Shown here: piece after piece, positions 6,474 through 9,122 of the stretch
How the letters are laid out: every line of letters begins with the position of its first letter
Position numbering within the stretch: position 1 is the first letter of the stretch
Assembly: GCA_947623855.1 (NCBI GenBank)
Contig: CANQHW010000041.1
Span: 1 to 9,122, forward strand
DNA: 9,122 nt
From: an uncultured Bacilli bacterium
Lineage (GTDB): Bacteria > Bacillota_I > Bacilli_A > RF39 > UBA660
Direction: 5' to 3'
The notes under the pieces: generated by a model
Told to the model about the DNA's origin: nothing
Database searches by the model: none
What the model saw: only the letters and a program-made list of their open reading frames with translations
Made by a program: the position numbers and the translations under genes

Positions 6474-7211
6474 ATGGAAGTTATAACATCCCCTAGTAAT
6501 AGTAAAGTAAAATATTGGACTAGCTTATTACAAAAAAAGAATCGCGATAGTGAAGGTGTTTATTTAGTAGAAGGTGAACACTTAGTCTTAGAAGCCATAA
6601 GAAAAAATTTAGTCGTTGAAATTATTGCCTGCCAAGATTATGAAATTAATTATTTAGGTGATATCTATTATGTTACCTATGATATTTTAAAAAAGTTAAG
6701 TAAAGTCGAAACCCCTCAAAAAGTTATGGCCGTTATAAGAAAAAAAGAATTTAGCATAATTGGTAATAAAGTTCTTTTATTAGATCGTATTCAAGATCCA
6801 GGAAACTTAGGAACCATTATTCGTAGTGCGGTTGCTTTTAATATTGATACCATTATTTTAAGTGATGATAGTGTTGATTTATACAATGAAAAAGTCATTC
6901 GTAGTACCGAAGGCATGCTTTTTAATATTAATGTTTTAAGAAAAGATTTAAAAACTTTTATCCCTAAATTAAAAGAAGATAACTATAAAATTGTAGGTAC
7001 CCATCTTACTAGTGGGATGAAAGTAAAAGACTATATTTTTCCTAAAAGAGTAGCTATTATAATGGGTAATGAAGGTAATGGTATAAGTAGTGAAGTCTTA
7101 AGTTTATGTGATGACTTCATCTATATTCCCATGAATGATGCTTGTGAATCGCTAAATGTCGGCGTTGCATCCAGCATCATAATGTATGAAATGGAGAACC
7201 AAAATGGATAA
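6474..7211 (+). CDS. SpoU/TrmH-family rRNA 2'-O-methyltransferase
   Basis: This encodes 245 residues from ATG 6474. An N-terminal substrate-binding domain (about residues 1-90) contains YLVEGEHLVLEA (30-41), as in RlmB- and YsgA-type enzymes. The SPOUT catalytic domain follows with all three SpoU motifs: LDRIQDPGNLGTIIRSA (103-119), where Asn and Arg line the active site; IIMGNEGNGIS (195-205); and IPM followed by ESLNVGVASS (218-234). The trefoil-knotted dimer uses S-adenosylmethionine to methylate a ribose 2'-OH in rRNA (or possibly tRNA). The exact target nucleotide cannot be read from the sequence, so I give no symbol. The gene overlaps the start of rimM by eight bases and follows the YgjP-like gene without a gap, so translation is probably coupled. 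Confidence 0.93.
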   Translation: MEVITSPSNSKVKYWTSLLQKKNRDSEGVYLVEGEHLVLEAIRKNLVVEIIACQDYEINYLGDIYYVTYDILKKLSKVETPQKVMAVIRKKEFSIIGNKVLLLDRIQDPGNLGTIIRSAVAFNIDTIILSDDSVDLYNEKVIRSTEGMLFNINVLRKDLKTFIPKLKEDNYKIVGTHLTSGMKVKDYIFPKRVAIIMGNEGNGISSEVLSLCDDFIYIPMNDACESLNVGVASSIIMYEMENQNG

Positions 7212-7692
7212 GTATGTTTTAATTGGAAAACTTGTAAATACTCACGGTATAAAAGGTGAAGTAAAAATCTTATCCAATTTTGAATATAAAGATCGCGTTT
7301 TTCAAAAAAATTTTAAACTCTACTTAGGTAATAACTATGAAGAAATGCTTATCCATACGTATCGTTATCATAAGATATTTGATATGGTAACCTTTAAAGG
7401 TATTACTAATATTAATGAAGTATTAAAATATAAAGGATTAAAAGTTTATGTTAAAAGAAGTGATCTTCATTTATCTGAAAATGAATATTTATATAGTGAT
7501 TTAATTAATAAAAATATCGTGGAAAATAATATAATTCTAGGAAAAGTAACAGAAATAGTGTATAATAATAGTAATATTTTACTGAAATGTTTAGGAAGTA
7601 AAGTATTCTATATCCCTTTAAAAAGTCATTATATTGTAAAAATAGATAAGGATATAGAAACTCAAAAGGTGCGTGAGTTAATGTTATGAAAA
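7204..7692 (+). CDS. rimM: ribosome maturation factor RimM
   Basis: RimM binds ribosomal protein S19 in the pre-30S subunit and helps mature the 3' domain of 16S rRNA. The ATG at 7204 is seven bases after GGAG (7193-7196), which lies inside the preceding gene; an in-frame ATG at 7186 would deepen the overlap. The product is 161 residues. The N-terminal domain opens with the hallmark GKLVNTHGIKGEVKI (residues 8-22), and the PRC-barrel-like second half has EYLYSDLI (94-101). The C-terminal part is short and diverged, ending RELML, where relatives are usually slightly longer. The coding frame finishes at the TGA at 7687-7689, overlapping the trmD ATG at 7686 by four bases; the end given here should be read as 7689. 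Confidence 0.9.
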
Positions 7693-8357
7693 TCGATATT
7701 TTAACCCTTTTTCCCGAAATGCTAACCCCAGTATTAGAAACCTCTATCATTAAAAGAGCTATTTCTAAAGGATTAGTTACTATTAATGTTATTAATTTTC
7801 GCTCTTATTCTAAATTAAACAATAATCAAGTTGATGATACCCCATTTGGTGGGGGAGCGGGGATGGTTTTAATGTGCGATCCCATCTTCTCTTGTCTTGA
7901 TGAAATAAAAACTCCGGACTCCAAAGTTATTTTAATGACTCCTTCAGGTCAAGTTTTTAAAGAAAAGATGGCTCTTGACTTATCAAAAGAAAAACACTTA
8001 ATTATTATTTGTGGTCATTATGAAGGTGTCGATGAACGCATTTTATCTCTCGTTGATTATGAAATAAGTATCGGCGATTACATATTAACTGGAGGAGAAC
8101 TCGCTTCTTTAGTTTTATGTGACAGCATCATCCGTTTAATTCCGGGCGTTATAAGCCCAGATTCTTTAAGTAGTGAATCCTTTAGTGATAATTTATTAGA
8201 TTACCCAGTATACACTAAACCGCGCGTTTATCGGGGGATGGAAGTACCAGAAGTTTTACTATCCGGTGATCATGCTAAAATAGCCAAATGGCGTCGTGTT
8301 CAAAGAATTAAAAAAACTAAAGAAAAAAGACCAGATTTATTAAAGAGTGGTGAGTAA
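7686..8357 (+). CDS. trmD: tRNA (guanine-37-N1)-methyltransferase TrmD
   Basis: TrmD methylates N1 of G37 beside the anticodon with S-adenosylmethionine, preventing +1 frameshifts. The 223-residue product contains the complete set of motifs: KIDILTLFPEM (2-12), DDTPFGGGAGMV (50-61), GHYEGVDERI (110-119), ISIGDYILTGGELA (127-140) forming the SPOUT knot, LLDYPVYTKPR (170-180), which carries the Asp expected to act as general base, and LLSGDHAKIAKWR (191-203). The C-terminal helix ends in RRVQRIKKTKEKRPDLL (203-219). It is slightly shorter than the 240 or so residues common in bacilli, trimmed in loops rather than motifs. ATG 7686 overlaps the rimM TGA by four bases, so translation is likely coupled. 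A hypothetical gene starts two bases after its stop. Confidence 0.97.
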   Translation: MKIDILTLFPEMLTPVLETSIIKRAISKGLVTINVINFRSYSKLNNNQVDDTPFGGGAGMVLMCDPIFSCLDEIKTPDSKVILMTPSGQVFKEKMALDLSKEKHLIIICGHYEGVDERILSLVDYEISIGDYILTGGELASLVLCDSIIRLIPGVISPDSLSSESFSDNLLDYPVYTKPRVYRGMEVPEVLLSGDHAKIAKWRRVQRIKKTKEKRPDLLKSGE

Positions 8358-8359
8358 TA

Positions 8360-8800
8360 ATGAGTTATGTAATAAAAAAAGATCATAAAACTAAAGAAAT
8401 CGTCGCAATGGAATATGAAATTCATGGTTATAAATTTACCCCTAAAGGAAATCGCAAAGGTTCTTTAGAAGTAAAATCCATTACCATCATTAATCCCTCC
8501 ATGATAGAAAAAGTTCTACTTTCTAAATTTTCTCATCGTTATAAAAAATTAATGAATATGGTTTATTTAATTTTAAATAGTGACGATGATGAAACCAGTG
8601 GAGCACTAACTATTGTTTTAGATGAAATAGCCAAAATGAAATCTTTATTATTACATAAGTATTACACCTTTTTAAAAAAAGAAAAATTAAAAGAATTATT
8701 AAGTAGATTAGAAATAATTGAAATAGAATTAAAGAAAAAAGAAATGGAAATATATTATAAATCCCGCCTTATTGATGTAAGTAAAGGCCATAGTAGATAG
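8360..8800 (+). CDS. hypothetical protein between trmD and rplS
   Basis: This encodes 146 residues starting at ATG 8360, two bases after the trmD stop, with GGTGAG (8349-8354) as binding site. I do not recognise the family. The first 45 residues look strand-rich and basic (KFTPKGNRKGS). An acidic patch SDDDETSG (about 73-80) follows, then a long amphipathic helix or helical hairpin (about 81-135) with many Leu, Lys and Glu, and a tail ending GHSR. No signal peptide or membrane segment is visible. The slot between trmD and rplS is normally short or empty in Firmicutes, so this is either a lineage-specific addition to the operon, plausibly RNA- or ribosome-associated from its charge and company, or an insertion. 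The role is unproven. The adjacent downstream sequence is a decayed Fic gene. Confidence 0.75.
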   Translation: MSYVIKKDHKTKEIVAMEYEIHGYKFTPKGNRKGSLEVKSITIINPSMIEKVLLSKFSHRYKKLMNMVYLILNSDDDETSGALTIVLDEIAKMKSLLLHKYYTFLKKEKLKELLSRLEIIEIELKKKEMEIYYKSRLIDVSKGHSR

Positions 8801-8938
8801 GAGATATTAACCAATAATATTACAAAAAAATATGAAAGAATATGCAATAAAACTTTGGAAGATATTATAGATTTTCATGTTAAATTCGAAAAAATTCATC
8901 CTTTCGAAGATGGTTAAATATTTTTTAGAAGACTAAAA
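8801..8938 (+). pseudogene. remnant of a Fic-domain gene
   Basis: A 38-codon open frame (8801-8914) ends in DFHVKFEKIHPFEDG, which matches the region leading into the Fic signature HPFxDGNGR. Where the motif needs Asn, the frame has TAA (8915-8917). After it the same frame continues as IFFRRLK, keeping the Arg-Leu seen in the family's GRxGRL. Fic enzymes transfer AMP or another nucleotide group to proteins and are often toxins of toxin-antitoxin pairs. Here the long N-terminal part and the C-terminal part are missing and the active-site motif is broken. An AGGAG (8799-8803) lies just upstream, but no ATG, GTG or TTG follows it in frame until a TTG at 8855. I see no antitoxin gene. It is clearly non-functional as a Fic enzyme. 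Confidence 0.72.
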
Positions 8939-8942
8939 GTTA

Positions 8943-8971
8943 TTGACTAATCCCTCATATCTTGTTATAAT
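8943..8971 (+). promoter_or_regulatory. extended -10 promoter of rplS
   Basis: TTGACT (8943-8948), a 17-base spacer and TATAAT (8966-8971), with TG at 8963-8964 (TGTTATAAT). It is the best promoter in the window. The start should fall near 8978, giving rplS a leader of about 90 bases and its own transcription besides any read-through from trmD. Confidence 0.85.
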
Positions 8972-8993
8972 TTTAATTGCTTTGGAATTTATT

Positions 8994-9047
8994 CTAAAGA
9001 AGTTCCGCTAAAAATATATTATTTATGAACTTTAGTGAAAATAATAT
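8994..9047 (+). promoter_or_regulatory. rplS leader with two competing hairpins
   Basis: Structure A pairs CTAAA (8994-8998) with TTTAG (9031-9035) and GTTC (9002-9005) with GAAC (9027-9030), leaving a three-base bulge. Structure B is a perfect 9-bp stem, ATATTATTT (9016-9024) with AAATAATAT (9039-9047), whose 14-base loop contains the right arm of A. The two cannot form fully together. The ribosome binding site AGAAAGGAAG (9049-9058) follows structure B at once. Such a leader is a plausible target for autogenous L19 control; this is inference. Confidence 0.4.
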
Positions 9048-9067
9048 TAGAAAGGAAGTATACTTTT

Positions 9068-9122
9068 ATGGCAAATTTAATTGATAAAATTAATGCTAAA
9101 CAAGTAAGAAAAGATATTCCTG
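9068..9122 (+). CDS. rplS: 50S ribosomal protein L19, 3'-truncated by window
   Basis: Only 18 codons are visible before the window ends: an ATG at 9068 followed by ANLIDKINAKQVRKDIP. This matches the N-terminus of L19, which typically reads as a short helix with LI followed by (Q/K)-(L/V)-R-x-D-(I/L)-P. The position downstream of rimM and trmD is the classical place for rplS and supports the call. The binding site AGAAAGGAAG (9049-9058) is strong and well spaced. L19 sits at the interface of the two ribosomal subunits. Transcription is expected from the extended -10 promoter at 8943-8971, through a structured leader, with possible read-through from the trmD operon. Confidence 0.88.
   Translation, partial: MANLIDKINAKQVRKDIP

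Noticed and set aside
7687..7689. TGA as tryptophan (Mollicutes code)
   Set aside because: Read-through would add only a few residues to rimM, which already ends where expected, and Trp is encoded by TGG throughout. The window fits the standard bacterial code.
7505..7750. 81-codon open frame on the minus strand
   Set aside because: It runs antisense across the end of rimM and the start of trmD, both well supported, and its product shows no family features.
8801..8914. Extension of the 146-residue gene through its TAG into the Fic frame
   Set aside because: The remnant is in the same frame, but there is no sign of stop suppression and the remnant itself ends in the middle of a broken motif. 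I regard the shared frame as coincidence.
1..9122. CRISPR array, insertion sequence, tRNA or rRNA gene
   Set aside because: I saw no regularly spaced direct repeats, no transposase-like product or terminal inverted repeats, and no cloverleaf or rRNA-like sequence. This was judged by eye only.

Overview
The window reads as part of an AT-rich, small-genome Firmicutes/Mollicutes-related chromosome, possibly a gut RF39-like lineage. The grounds are AT-rich codon choice, the rimM-trmD-rplS order of low-GC Gram-positives, strong TATAAT promoters and a UgtP-type lipid glycosyltransferase. Trp is written TGG, and the one TGA (end of rimM) works as a stop, so the standard bacterial code fits. The lineage is inference; no rRNA or tRNA gene is present. 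All supported genes lie on the plus strand and nearly every base is used.

Region 1 (1-2212) holds three tightly packed genes: the 3' part of a putative zinc metalloprotein (HEMIH plus NEALTE) and two unrecognised proteins. It is visibly more AT-rich than what follows and ends at an intrinsic terminator. Region 2 (2221-4034) is a two-gene operon behind a strong extended -10 promoter: a PF06541-type membrane protein and a UgtP/MGD-family glycosyltransferase, suggesting envelope glycolipid metabolism. Region 3 (4012-4983) is a stand-alone rmlA (glucose-1-phosphate thymidylyltransferase) whose promoter is interleaved with the preceding terminator. Region 4 (4989-5800) is a membrane-anchored thioredoxin-fold protein with a CPWC active site, preceded by a 10-bp inverted repeat that overlaps its putative promoter.

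Region 5 (5792-8800) is a compact RNA/ribosome operon: a YgjP-type metalloprotein, a SpoU/TrmH rRNA methyltransferase, rimM, trmD and an unrecognised helical protein, with start/stop overlaps or gaps of a few bases. Region 6 (8801-9122) holds the eroded remnant of a Fic-domain gene, then an extended -10 promoter and a structured leader in front of rplS (ribosomal protein L19), which runs off the window.

The most interesting points are the unknown gene between trmD and rplS, the Fic remnant beside it, competing hairpins in the rplS leader, the interleaved terminator-promoter junctions, the inverted repeat ahead of the thioredoxin gene, and the metalloprotein-led cluster at the left edge. No complete new defence or mobile system can be demonstrated.
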